This document shows positions 1-38,200 of a stretch of DNA of 64,000 nucleotides, piece after piece. The notes under the pieces were generated by a model. The model saw only the letters and a program-made list of their open reading frames with translations. It was not told where the DNA came from and did no database searches. A program made the translations under genes and the position numbers. Positions within the stretch are counted from its first letter, which is position 1; each line of letters starts with the position of its first letter. The stretch lies in assembly GCF_001949145.1 (NCBI RefSeq), contig NW_019091356.1, forward strand, positions 1,677,667 to 1,741,666, written 5' to 3'. Source of the stretch: Acanthaster planci. Lineage: Eukaryota > Echinodermata > Asteroidea > Valvatida > Acanthasteridae.

Positions 1-26206
<26,206 letters not shown>

Positions 26207-26301
26207 TATCCCAGAATCTCTTCTCTTACCACTATGACATGTTCTCAGTTAAATTACCTCTAAAAACGTAATGTTAACATTATTTATGACATTTTGCTGG
26301 T

Positions 26302-26352
26302 AATAAATTACATAGTTAAAACTTCTTTATTGTTCACCGAATATGAAATAAA
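26302..26352 (+). terminator. Poly(A) signals of the guanylate cyclase gene
   Basis: Two AATAAA hexamers, 26302-26307 and 26347-26352, lie 96 and 141 bases after the stop. This predicts a short 3' UTR of roughly 120-170 bases. Confidence 0.65.
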
Positions 26353-26610
26353 CATCAAAACCTTGAGAAACTCCGATAAAAAGGCAAGTTCTGACAACAA
26401 TTCAGTTCTGAAGCAAATTTGGTTGATACCTGCCATCATTTTTCAAAGCAGTTTTCCATTCTAAAAATGGCCAAAATGTTTTGACATTTATTCCTTATGA
26501 TATAGTTCAATATCAAGTACACGTACCCTAATAGACAGTGTAAAAAGGCGTTCAAGTAGGATTTCAAGCTTTGTATGGTGGAAGTTACATGAGCACACCA
26601 TGGAATCAAT

Positions 26611-26732
26611 CTCTTCAGAAGAGGTGTGGTTCTGAGAAGGACTGATGAGTATTAACTGAGAAGAACCGGTAAGTATTAACCGGTGAGTTGATACTTACTG
26701 GTTCTTCTCAGAACCTCACCTCTTCTGAAGAG
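26611..26732. repeat. Long hairpin downstream of the cyclase gene
   Basis: The left arm begins CTCTTCAGAAGAGGTG and continues to GGTTCTGAGAAG; the right arm is its reverse complement, ending CACCTCTTCTGAAGAG at 26732. The middle contains further inverted and direct copies of GAAGAACCGGTAAGTATTAA-type sequence. The arm tips are themselves palindromes (CTCTTCAGAAGAG). Probably a small foldback element. Confidence 0.8.
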
Positions 26733-29422
26733 ACAATTTCCAGGCTGTACCCGCAAACTTACGGCTCAGATTGCATTCAATCGAAAACGTTGGTCAAATC
26801 TTACCCAAATCAGTCTAATTTTTAGGTTATTCCAGTCACACCGTTGGTTGAAACAACACTGCCCAACATGTTTAAACCACATTTTTCACAAAGTGAGGCT
26901 TCGTTGTGAGCGTGAGACAAATTTGTGGGCGACTGACATCATTGCAGGGATGTGAGCGAACCGAGAACAGAGCTGTAGAGACGGCTGTGTGGTTGTTTTC
27001 ATACGGAACGTGTGAAGCGGACGTTAAAGAGTTCTTGGACAGAATTGTGGGTGGAAGGGAAAGCAGTAGTGAAACTGATCTATGCATGAAAGAGGAAAAC
27101 TAAATACCAGAAAGGAGCTTTAGAAATTTTTTTTACTGCTGTGGACTTGTTGACAACTGAAAAAAAAACGTGAGCTAAAAGATGTGCATTATTTTTTCCC
27201 TTCAAAACGAACCAATTCACAAGCGCTTAAGCGTATCAGGGCTGTACATCTTTTTTGTGCTCGTACGCTAGGGGCGGAATATACTAGGTCGCAAAAATAA
27301 CCTGGAATGTTATTACACTGGGCGCCTAATCAATAGTCATATACCCTGCGATTCTAAGAAAAAAACCAACATCAATAACTTTTGGTGTTAACGGTATGAA
27401 ATGAACGGCTGTGAAGCGTAACTGGTTATCGTGAGAGTGCCATCGGGGTGTCTGTGTCGTGTATGGCCCAAAGGTTCTAATGGCTGAATGTGATTTTCCT
27501 GCCTTTCATTGATTTGTATGGACTACCGTGCCAGGAAAATTTCACTCCTGAAAATCCGAAGATTTAAAGCGGTTTGTAGTGATGCCGAAGGCAGACCACG
27601 AAGAAAATAGATTAAAAAATCCTCGCAATATGGGCCAGGTATCATGTCAAGACTTTTTTCACCCCCTGAATGATACTTGTGTTTCTTGGTATCTTTTGGG
27701 AATAGGGTTAAAATCTCTCCTTTTCCATCTTGAATGAATTGCTTGTGCACAATTTCGTTGACATAGGGCAGTGTTGACTCGTTTCGTGTACCGGTATATC
27801 TTCTGACGGAATTGACTGTTTCAAGTTTCGGCTCGCTTTACAAAAAAAGGTTTGCCTTGAAAACTTTAACAAGTTCGGCCTTTTTGCTAAAAAAGAAAGA
27901 CTTTATCCCAATGTCCCCCGGCCACCTCGGAAAGAACAAGGCTGGTGATGAGGACATGAGCTTCAAATTATTTCCAGAAAGGGTAGCTGGCCATTATTTT
28001 TTATTTTTTGCATGTCTGTCCACCTGTTATTGGTAACGGGTTGATGCAAATACAAATTTATGAGGCAGACAAACCACCAGCGGACCAGAGGTTATTTAAA
28101 TCCTTAACCAACGAAGGCCTGTTTGCTTTTGGCAAATGATCTTTTCCCCATTACTGTTAAGGCTTCTTGATTATTAAGGTTTCCTACTTAGTGCCGACAG
28201 AACAAAGGATAGGACGTGCAATTCTTTAACACGATATGTTTGCCGTTCGGTGTTGGGATCAAAGTTTCTGTGAATTATAATCTTTAAATGTAGGCCTAGA
28301 TTCATTAGGCAGAGGAATTTTGACTTGTAAATAACCAGTTCATGTCAGCTGTGTCAAGAGAATGTTTATATATTGAAGGGAAGCATAACTTGGGGAAATG
28401 TTTTCGTCTCGTCTCCATCATGTTAGTCGTCATCTGTGATGTACAATGAAAAGTTATTTTCATAAAACGCAACGTTTTACAATACCTCAATGAAATGAAC
28501 AGGTTTGTTTTGATATTCTGTATTTTTCTCGTGTTGCTTCGTTTTTAAGGATCGGATTGAGCGACAACGGTCAGAAAAAAATAAACCTAGCACACAGGAC
28601 AGCTCCCTTATTTAAAAAGGCTGCGTACTTTAACATAAAAAGCCAGCACATTATACATGTACACTGGAGACATGAAAATCAGGGACACCCAAAGTTCACA
28701 TTTGCATTTTTCTGGTCACGCCATTTTTTTCGCTGATCACACGCCTCCCAATACAAGCGAGGCTATCCGCTGGACGTCTGGCCAGCATTTCACACCCTGT
28801 GCTCGGTACAGATGCGAGAGTGTGTTGCCTTCGTGCCAGAATTTCCATGGTTCCCACTTTGGAGAATGGGACATAATGGCACCATTATTATAAAAGAGAC
28901 CACAGTTAATTAGCGATCGGGCAAATGATGACTAAAAAAAGGAACTGGATCAAATACAAGTTATTTCTGGTGTTGTCTTTCACTTACCTCTGCGCATTAC
29001 TCGGCAATACGTGGATACATGACTCGCGTGACAAACGTGACGTGCAGGACACATCTAGCAATTTTTTAGTCTTGCTGGTAAATGCACCAAAGGTTTCCTC
29101 GGTTGCCGACTGGTAGAGCTCGGAAAAGCTGAAGAAACTGGGGGGAGCAGATGATGAGGAAAGTGTTACATTTTTTAGAGGTATATACTACAGAACTCAA
29201 ACTCACAGACTCGGGTCTTACGGAGTGGAACACAATCCGTAGGTAGGCCTAGATGGGGTTCAAACCTAACTCGCAAGTTTCGAAGGCGAAAAAAAACCTG
29301 AAGCGCAAAATAGCCATTTGCTGACATAATGCTTAACAAAGGTTGCATTTACATGTACCTACATCATAAAAAAGAACTGACGTGACATTATTCTGAATCC
29401 ATCCCTCAGGCACAAATGGAAG

Positions 29423-29435
29423 AGGTCAGAGGTCA
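29423..29435 (+). promoter_or_regulatory. DR1 nuclear-receptor-type motif
   Basis: A perfect direct repeat of the half-site AGGTCA with one spacer base (AGGTCAGAGGTCA), the DR1 pattern bound by RXR/HNF4/COUP-TF-type receptors. A 16 bp palindrome (GTCATGAATTCATGAC, 29450-29465) follows 14 bases later. Function is inference only; the site is far from both genes. Confidence 0.35.
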
Positions 29436-32400
29436 CTGCCCTGGGCTCAGTCATGAATTCATGACATTACCCATGATGCTCCACGATACATGGAATCATC
29501 TTGCTAATGTCTTAATTAGATGAATTGTCCGAGCCTATAGCCGCATGCAAACACTTCAAACATTCCAATTCTACACAAAGTCAGTCTTTATTGCTTTTAG
29601 ATCTGCCTTTTGAAGGGCTATAGAGTAATTGGAAGAGAGCAATATTTAGTAATTCTTTCAGAGGAATGGAACTCTGTTTTCCTTCTATTCAGATTTTTTG
29701 TGCCTGTTTTCACTTTTGAGCAAAGAAAACGGAGTTCTGTTGCATCTAGGATTGGCCTCCGTCTAGAATGCCCTGTTACATATTGCTCAACAGCCATTGT
29801 TCCTGATAAAAGCCCTGGAATTCAGAATTCACCTCCCCCACCCAAAAAAACATGATTCGACCCACGACGCTGGATATTCCTTCATTTTGAAACACAGTGA
29901 CAGCGTGAAACTATACTTCAGCCACATATGGTACGCCGGTGCCGTTGGTCGAAGGCGTATCACGCCACGCCGCCTCGTCTGCAGGATATTGTATTGGCCT
30001 CAGCCAGCGAGCGGCGTTTAGGGAGAGGTCGTTTTCTATCAGCGATAAAATAAAACATCTGGAAGGCAAGGAAAATGGCCCAGGGATCGCACCAATCGAT
30101 GCTGAAAAAGCCTGCATCGATCGAAATAAGTTTCAGTAATATTCATGTGTTTCAGGTAAAGGCAGAAAGAGGACACAGCTGGAGAAGAGTGAGTCACAAA
30201 AGGAAAAACCGAATCGGCAGGCAGAAACGTGGGTATCAAAGAAAGGAAGGGTTTTAAAATGTCGAGCATACTAGTGTCGCATCTGTAAATATTTCGATGT
30301 TAAGATCGAGCTTTGTCATTATGCTGTTGCTCGTATATTATGTGAGTGTACTGTCGGAGGTACGATGTGACCGTAAGGGGTGTTGCATTTCGGTTTCGCT
30401 TTCATGTTGATTAAAATTCGGAATTGAATCATTTCCATTGGAGTTTCATGTTGTGAACTGTGGCTTTTGGGAGATGCACACTCGTATCTACATGTATTTT
30501 GGTCGCAGGCCTTCTAAATCTGTGTCACCGTTTTTGACATTTCAATTAGTAAAATGTAAAAGTTATTGTTCCGGTAATGGCGAGAGAAGATTGCTGTCAC
30601 ATAGAGTATTCGTCTATTTCCCCTGGTGACTACATCGTGTACGGCAATGGGATTTTGTATTTACGATTCCAATCACTTCCACTCCGATTCCATTTGGAGG
30701 TAAAAGGAACGATTGGACCCCGCTTTAATTTCAGTTTACATCCATTAGTGGAAAGGCACACGGCATGACTTCTGAGAAAGTTGGCGAATGACCATGTTTT
30801 TTGGCTGTTGAAATTGCCGGCCTGTTTTTGTGCAAATGGGGTGTACATTTCTTCAGATTACGACGATGGCCAGAGCGTTTGTAAATAACCGTTTCTGGAT
30901 GGTGGGATCGCAAGCTAATAATTTAGACTCATGTTTAACAGTAGGCTGCGAATGAAATGAGGACAGACAGTAAACAAGGAGAACTGAATATCATCGTCTA
31001 GGAGACATTAGTTTGAACAGGAGGCAACAAGGAGATACTTGCCAATCGGTGGCGCATTAGGGTTGCGAAGAAATGTTTGTCTTTTCTTACAGCGACAGAC
31101 TGCACCAGCATTTCTTTAGAACCAATGTTTCGTTTATAGGTGTCAGCCTGTTACGTCAACTAAGGGATTTGTTCGGCTCGGCTCCCAAGCCCGGAAATGT
31201 CACGGCTTCGAACTTTTACCAGCAACGGCGCGGCAATGGACATCTTCTCCGCCTTTTTTTTTAAATTGTTTTTCTTCGTGTGGGACGGCAGGCTAACCGT
31301 CGCATATCTGGTTCAATAAATTCACGAAAACAGGAGAAGGGCCGAAGGCATTGCAAGTAGTTGCTTCAGGTAACCGTACACGAGGTTTGTACGAGATATC
31401 CGTCGAAGATGGTCGAGTGGAAAGGAGTAATACGTCTACGATGGTAAAGCTGACTACCCCGCTGTGCCGAAGGATATTTTCAATTTGAAAATAACCTGCC
31501 AAACAAAAATAAAAATTTAAAGTTTAGGTTTGAAGTCAATTTCAATAATATATCCCGTGTGAAATTACACAGGTCAGGTGTAACAGAGACAGAAAAACTG
31601 TCACACTTCAAACCCCAAATTTATAAAATGACCCACCACTGTTCGATTAAAATACTTGGGTGTGTTCACACGATGGAACTGCTATGCAAGGGTGCATCTT
31701 TCCATATCCGTATTCGCACAAAGGTTCAGTGGAATCTTTGAGCAAGCCTGTCAGTGCAGACAAGGGCGCGGGGAGGGGGGACTTCAGCAACTCTTCACGG
31801 ATCTCATCACCCGTCATGCACAGAGTGATGCTTGTTTAATGATGGTGAAACACTGCTCGACAGACATCCAAGTCAGCGCGCAACTCATCTCCTAATTATT
31901 TCCCGCTCTTCTTTCTCCTCGACAGGAAGCGAGGTGGAAGGAATGCGACTCGGCCAGGCAACGCTGCACATTTTGTTAAAACGCGTTTATCACTGGTCCT
32001 TCGATAAAAATGAACTCAATTGACCTTATTAACACAAGTCGGAAGCGAGGTTGACTTTTTATATTGGGAATTTGAAAATAATATAAAACAATGAAATAAA
32101 AGCTCATTACAGATTAATTTCATTTACAATGATGAATGATGGAAACATTATTATTTACGATATCTAATGTTTTCAGAAGCATTTAAAACACAAAACGAAA
32201 GTAAGGCGTGGAACCCAAAGTAGCCTGGCACCATCCGATTTGGCAGATAAGATAGATTCAAGGAACATGATCAAAAATGGCTTCCTTACGAAAAAGGTCT
32301 CAGTTCAAGTAGAGTAACGTACGCCAATCAATGGCATTCGTGTAGTGAATAGCATTTTCCAACTCTCTATGCAAATAACATTAACCGTTGAGTTCCCGAG

Positions 32401-33549
32401 GACGTATTTGCACGTATCATGACCGCACCACAAATTCACGGCATATTGTGGAAAGAAAGTCAATGACGATAAATTGAAAAGCGTGTGCAAACACCAATCA
32501 TAGTAAGCAGACATTTGCTGGTTTCGTTTCAATAACAGCTTTAACTGAGGAGGGGATAATAATCACTGACGTCATCACGATTTGTTTGCGATTCTGATGC
32601 TATGCACCACACTTGTACCCTGGAATTCGGAATCGACTAATTGAATGCCTAAGAAGTGAAATCGGAGATCAATGAGTATCGATTAGCGGTGGTGACCGCG
32701 CACAACACGCACGATGCAAGAAAACATCACAATGCAGCGGGGGGACAGGACCCTAATGTGGTTAACGTTGCTAACTAAATTCCGAGGCCCGGGAATTATA
32801 CAAATTACGCAAGGTTCCCTTTCCTGTTTGGCTCCCGTCCCCGCGGGTGACAAAACAACCTTAGAGCCCCGTGCGCAAGGTTGTGGCAACAAATTACCCA
32901 AGTACGTGATGTCAACCGGCGGGCGTGCAACACAGCGGGCGTTTCCTGACATCCGATGCAGCTTGTCTTGTCAGTCAAGTTGAATGTGTGTACTTCTCCG
33001 TCCCGTCTTTTTTCAGGTTGTGTATTGGGTCTGAAATCCATCGATTAATTGAGACATCGTCCACGTGAGCAAGGGTATTATTTCTTTCATTCCTTGCTTT
33101 CTGGCCGTCACTGTACATACCCCGGACGTCAGTACATTCTTGGGAATAATACTTTCTAATTTCCCATAATCAGGGGTGGGTGGGGTTGTAAACATTTTGA
33201 CAAACCATTGTATCTCTCTTAGATATCAGGGTCAAGATCTGACCTAGTTCAAAATTCGGGACTAAGAGATCATTATTCTATTCAAGCCCCAATTACAGAA
33301 AAAAATGCTTATGCAACAGCAAGAGCCCTCTATCTGCATGCATGAACTGAGATCACGCATTTTGTCGGTGACCGGTAGTTTCCATTGCCAAACCAAGTTT
33401 GAAGTCGACCCGAATCCAATGAAAACTTCTCAATGTATTCTGGGAGTGTGCTCAAGTTTTTCCCTCCCAGTTTTCCATAGACACCAAATGCTAGACATGG
33501 AATTATATGCTGCCGAAATAATTCTCCGTACCCAAATGGTATACCCAGG

Positions 33550-33784
33550 GGCCAATTTTATAGAACTGCTTAAGCACATAATCTGCTTAAGAGGGAAAAA
33601 ACTTTGCTTAATAAACAAAGGTAACCAGCTCAAACTCTGAGTGTCATGCTAACCAAAAAACAGCTAAATACAATTCTAAAACAATATACATCACATGGAG
33701 TTTTAGCTGGTTACCTGATTTATCAAGTAAGGTTTTTTCGCGCTTAAGCAAATTTTGTGCTTAAGCAGCTCTATGAAATTGGCC
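33550..33784. mobile_element. MITE with long terminal inverted repeats
   Basis: The termini GGCCAATTTTATAGAACTGC and GCAGCTCTATGAAATTGGCC are inverted copies, and the similarity continues inward for about 100 bases per arm (CTTAAGCA motifs, GGTAACCAGCT versus AGCTGGTTACC). It is flanked by CCAGG on both sides (33545-33549 and 33785-33789), a plausible 5 bp target duplication. No coding capacity. Confidence 0.8.
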
Positions 33785-35198
33785 CCAGGTTTTTACTGAC
33801 GTCACAATGGGGCTGCAACCCCTATTCCGTGTAATAGTCAAACGCGTCGAATATTTCACGACTTCATATACATCTACATGCTCCATAGATATGAGAAGAG
33901 TCCTCAGTTTTGTTTATTCTACTGATATCTAGGCCATGCGATGGGTTATCACACATGCGTGCCTGGAATACGCACAAGGTTGACACAAATATATTAAAGG
34001 TTGTGCACAAAACAAGGCGCAGTTTAACCTAGGCGTGTGATTTTTTTTCGCCGTTTAGGCGACACGACATGGAAAATTTAGGGAGAATATGGCACACCAT
34101 CAATATCGGGAAGAAAATACACCCAGGAGGGTGTCGGCTGTTTTGGTTCGTGAAGAAAACCATTTTTACAAGGCTTTGCTCTGGAATCCGCTCAACGGTC
34201 ATGCTCTTTACACAAGAAGAGTGACACATCTCAAAATCAACTGAGGAATCAATACCAAACGAGAGCTGTTTTCATGAGAATCAGACCCCTGAACTGAAAG
34301 TGAGATGTTTCTTTTACTTCCTAACAATTTCATCGCGATGCCACCGCCCAATTACACATGAAATGTACTGAAATTAATTCAAAGACTCACAACGAACACA
34401 ACTGGCGAAAAACTGAAATGCAACTGATGAAGATAGAGAGCAGTTTAGCACATTAATCTGCTCATTCACTCCGGATCACAAGTCATCTATCAAAATGAAA
34501 CGCACTTCATCTCTGACAAATTGCGCACAGTCCCCTCGTTAAATACGAACAGGTCAAACGTGACCTGTGATCTAATTTACTCCAACCAACGTGAGATAGT
34601 AAGTACACAGGCCACTTGCCAATCACTCTGTGGCCTACAGACATCGAGGACCGCACGCAGTATAAAATGTACAGCCAACACCGGGATGTGCATTATAATT
34701 ATTTTCAGGGTTCCCAGCATTTCATGAAAATAAACTTCCTCGATACTTCGCTGAGGTTTTTGCATCATGAATTTTCTAAATTCACAGATATTTATTTCTA
34801 CCCTTTGTCCAGTTTGACAGGTCTTTAGTGTTGCTGCAGTGAACAATACTTGCTGTGAAATATAACAGACTTTTGGGCCAATCAAGATTGCCTGACTGTT
34901 CGATAATTTGAGGTACTTTTCTCACCCCCCCCCCCACTTTTCCCTGACTGGTAAAAGTGGAAACTCATTTTCCAGGTTTCCCTGATTTTTAGGACGGGCT
35001 CGGAACCCTGGTATTCTTTGAGATGTCCCCTGCATAATTTTGGGGTCTGCAATATGAAGTGTACTCCGTATGGAAGGGCGTCTCCATTTTGCTTGGCCGG
35101 CAAGAACGGATATCCATGGGAAGCGGCCGTGCAGCCACTTGACCACGGTCCCAGTAGCCGCACGTGCCACTGCCTATCGTAGCCGAGCGTAGATTGTC

Positions 35199-35263
35199 TT
35201 TCTTTTGTGAGTTTGTGACGTTCTGAAAACATCCATCAGAACCCCACAACGTCACAAAAGAAA
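35199..35263. repeat. Short inverted repeat (28 bp arms)
   Basis: The left arm 35199-35226 (TTTCTTTTGTGAGTTTGTGA then CGTTCTGA) pairs with the right arm 35236-35263 (TCAGAACCCCACAACGTCAC then AAAAGAAA) with few mismatches and a 9-base loop. Confidence 0.6.
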
Positions 35264-38200
35264 ATTCGTACACGGTGCTACTCCACCATGCAAACCATCA
35301 ACTCGTAGCTGAATTTTTTTTCGCTGGCTGCTTAAGATGTGTCCGGTGGACGACAGAGGGCGCTGCAGGCTTTGGAATTTGAAGGAGTGACCGAGGGTCT
35401 CTCGAGGATCACTTCTTTGTAGGATCGGTCTTCTGCTGACCATATCTTGGCAGTTCACCTTTACCGATTGGCCTTGGTTATCGCTGTTAGCACACCGTCG
35501 CTTGGCATCACTAACACGCGGTATTTTGATCCGGTTTACGCTGTAAAGGGTATGGGTGATGCGAAATATGGAATTGAAAGCCGTGCACAGGGGATCGATT
35601 ACAGCGTCCATCTCGAAAAGTCGGCCACGGCGCCGATATCATGAACTGTCCGGAAAGAACACACGAGAGCAATGATCGGGGGGCTCTCGCGTCATCAAGA
35701 CCTCCAATGTGAAAATGACGAGCCTCGTGACTGCACGCCTTAGCAGACCGGGAGGGGGTCCGGTCTTGACGTTCTGGCACGAAAGCAGATTGGCCTAAAA
35801 TAATTGTAGTCATGTGGCGCTCATTACGTATTCACTTTAATTACCGAAGTAATTGGACATGCATGTGCAATTTCGGGCCGTGGAAATTTTGGACCAGCTT
35901 TGTTGCTGTTGTTATAGAACGAAATGGAGCAACAATCGAGTCCCTAAAACATAGAGACAAAGATGCTCAGAAGAGACGCAGAGTCTCCCTAAGGAGTCTA
36001 GGTTTCGTCACAATTTTGATTGATATCAGCTATTCCATCTTTTGTCGAAGGTGCCAAGCGAATGAATCAAACATAGCCCACGAAAGTGCAAGACATCGCC
36101 GCTGGTGTTGTGAATCGCACGCCTTGGAACTTTGATTAAATCCAGTCTCCGCGACAGAAAATACTCGGCAAAGAAATATGTGACCAGAAAAAAAGCAAAT
36201 CATTGCGACCAATGTCGTGATGCATCATTTTATTTAAGATACTGGGTTAGCGGGAGTGAGAAGTAACGCTGGCATTGACCTTCTAAGCATTAATGCGGAG
36301 CAAATAAAAAAAATGCCTCATACGCTCTCTATGCGCGGTCCTACCTTGAATTTCAGACACCCCCCCCGGCGCGTGCGCTGTGAAAGTATTCTCAGCAGTC
36401 CCTTTCTTAATCAAATTTCCCAGAAATGTCTGGCTCTGCCAGGCCGATTGCATAATTTGCTCGCTTTTTTAAGCGGGGAGGAGCCCCTTTATACTTAATT
36501 GTCTCAAATGTAATGACATTTAAACCCTCTTAAGAACCATAAATGCAATTGTTATGGCAGCAGAAACTGACCCCGACGAGTAACCAGATCGTGGCATTCA
36601 ACTCGCAAGGCATCTTAGTGACAGGTCATCTCTGACCTCGACTAAATCCATAATTTGATATTGAAACAAGCAAAATGGTCTTGTTTTTTTCAAAACACGA
36701 TACAGAGCCTTTCACATCTTTCACAATTCTAAACATGAAGATCTGTGTATAAAAGCTCAACAAAACTCTTCAAAAGAGGAGGGATTCCGTTGTCAGGCAC
36801 GTACACAAACATCACTGCTTTAATCAGAACGAACTACAGGAAGATTTTCGCACCCTGAATGTACCGTGTAACTGGAGCCGATTCTCAAAGTCAAGAACGC
36901 ACATCAGCCCTCATGCTGGAGAAGGAGGTGCTTTCCGTAAACATCCGATGTGGTCGACGGTAACAAAAGGTCTCCCTACGGAGAGAGTTAGTGTCACGTC
37001 CGCATCGGCAAGAGGTTTGAAAGTCTTCTACAGTGCAGTGGTCATCAAGTGTTTAAAACCCACGGAAGCAGTTCCCAATCCCAACTGCAAGCATAAAGTG
37101 CAAGATAGATATTGGGTCATACATTAACCTTCGAATTTAGGAAGGGGTCATCCAAACAGCTTCGAGAAGCACATCTTAACATTTTCCCCACAAGTTATAA
37201 CTCCTCACATAAACGGGCCAAAAATATGTGCCTCTGGCCGGCATAGTTTTAATTTCTAGCGTTGATGAAGTCTTAGTTTGAGCATCACACCCGAACCTCT
37301 AACCAAATTACAGCACATTCCCAGCTATGAGAAATATTCACTGCCCATTAAATAAACAGCTATACCGCAATTTAGCGCGCAATAAGGTAGAATTTTGCTC
37401 CTGGATGTCCCCGGAGACCACAGGTGAACGCTGGTCCGGGTTCTTTGCTGACAGGTGCACAAACTCGTCTCTAGGCGTGCACCGCTGCCAACCTGGATTT
37501 TCAAACTGGGAGCCACTCGATTCTAAGTGGCTGTCTCCACTTGGGATTTGTCAGCTAGATCCGGTGACGACATGGAAAACAAAATTTCCAGCGAGTCCGT
37601 GGTGGTAAGACGATACCGGCTTGTCCCGGGCCGGGATTGATTGGAGGACCGGGGCGGGGAGTTGTGGAGACCCGGCCGATGTCTCCGGGCCCGGGGACAA
37701 CTGGTTGAAATTTCCTGCGGCCGTGCCGAAACTTGCTGTGTTTATTTCCTCGACTTGTCGCCACTGCTGACAGGCGCTGTCGCGGTGTCAACCACAATGC
37801 GAAGCCGAAATCGAAATGATGCAACAGCAGCCTTCAATTGATTTAAGAGTGTACGGTTTGTGGGCACGTAGCTTCCTCACTCGTAGCACAAGGTCCGTTC
37901 TGCCATCCGTCAATCGGCCTTCTACGCTGCTCCAAGATTAACGTCAGACAAGGTCACATAATAGTAACCATTTCCAATCTACTAGAGTATTTTCTTCATA
38001 ACAGGAGAGATCGTATGTCAAATGTAGAACGTCACTAGAAGTCTGCCTTCAGCCGCTGCTTAAAGTTCCCAGGCCAAGTAAAATCAATCGGACTGACAGG
38101 CAGTTGATGCGACATGGCGAAGACTCTGTCAACGAACACCCGGACGGACAAACGGAACGGAGGAATGCAGTGTATATAAGGTCTGGTAAAATTCTGGTTT

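Noticed and set aside
26906-27103. 65-codon open frame after the cyclase gene
   Set aside because: No splice-compatible neighbours and no recognisable domain.
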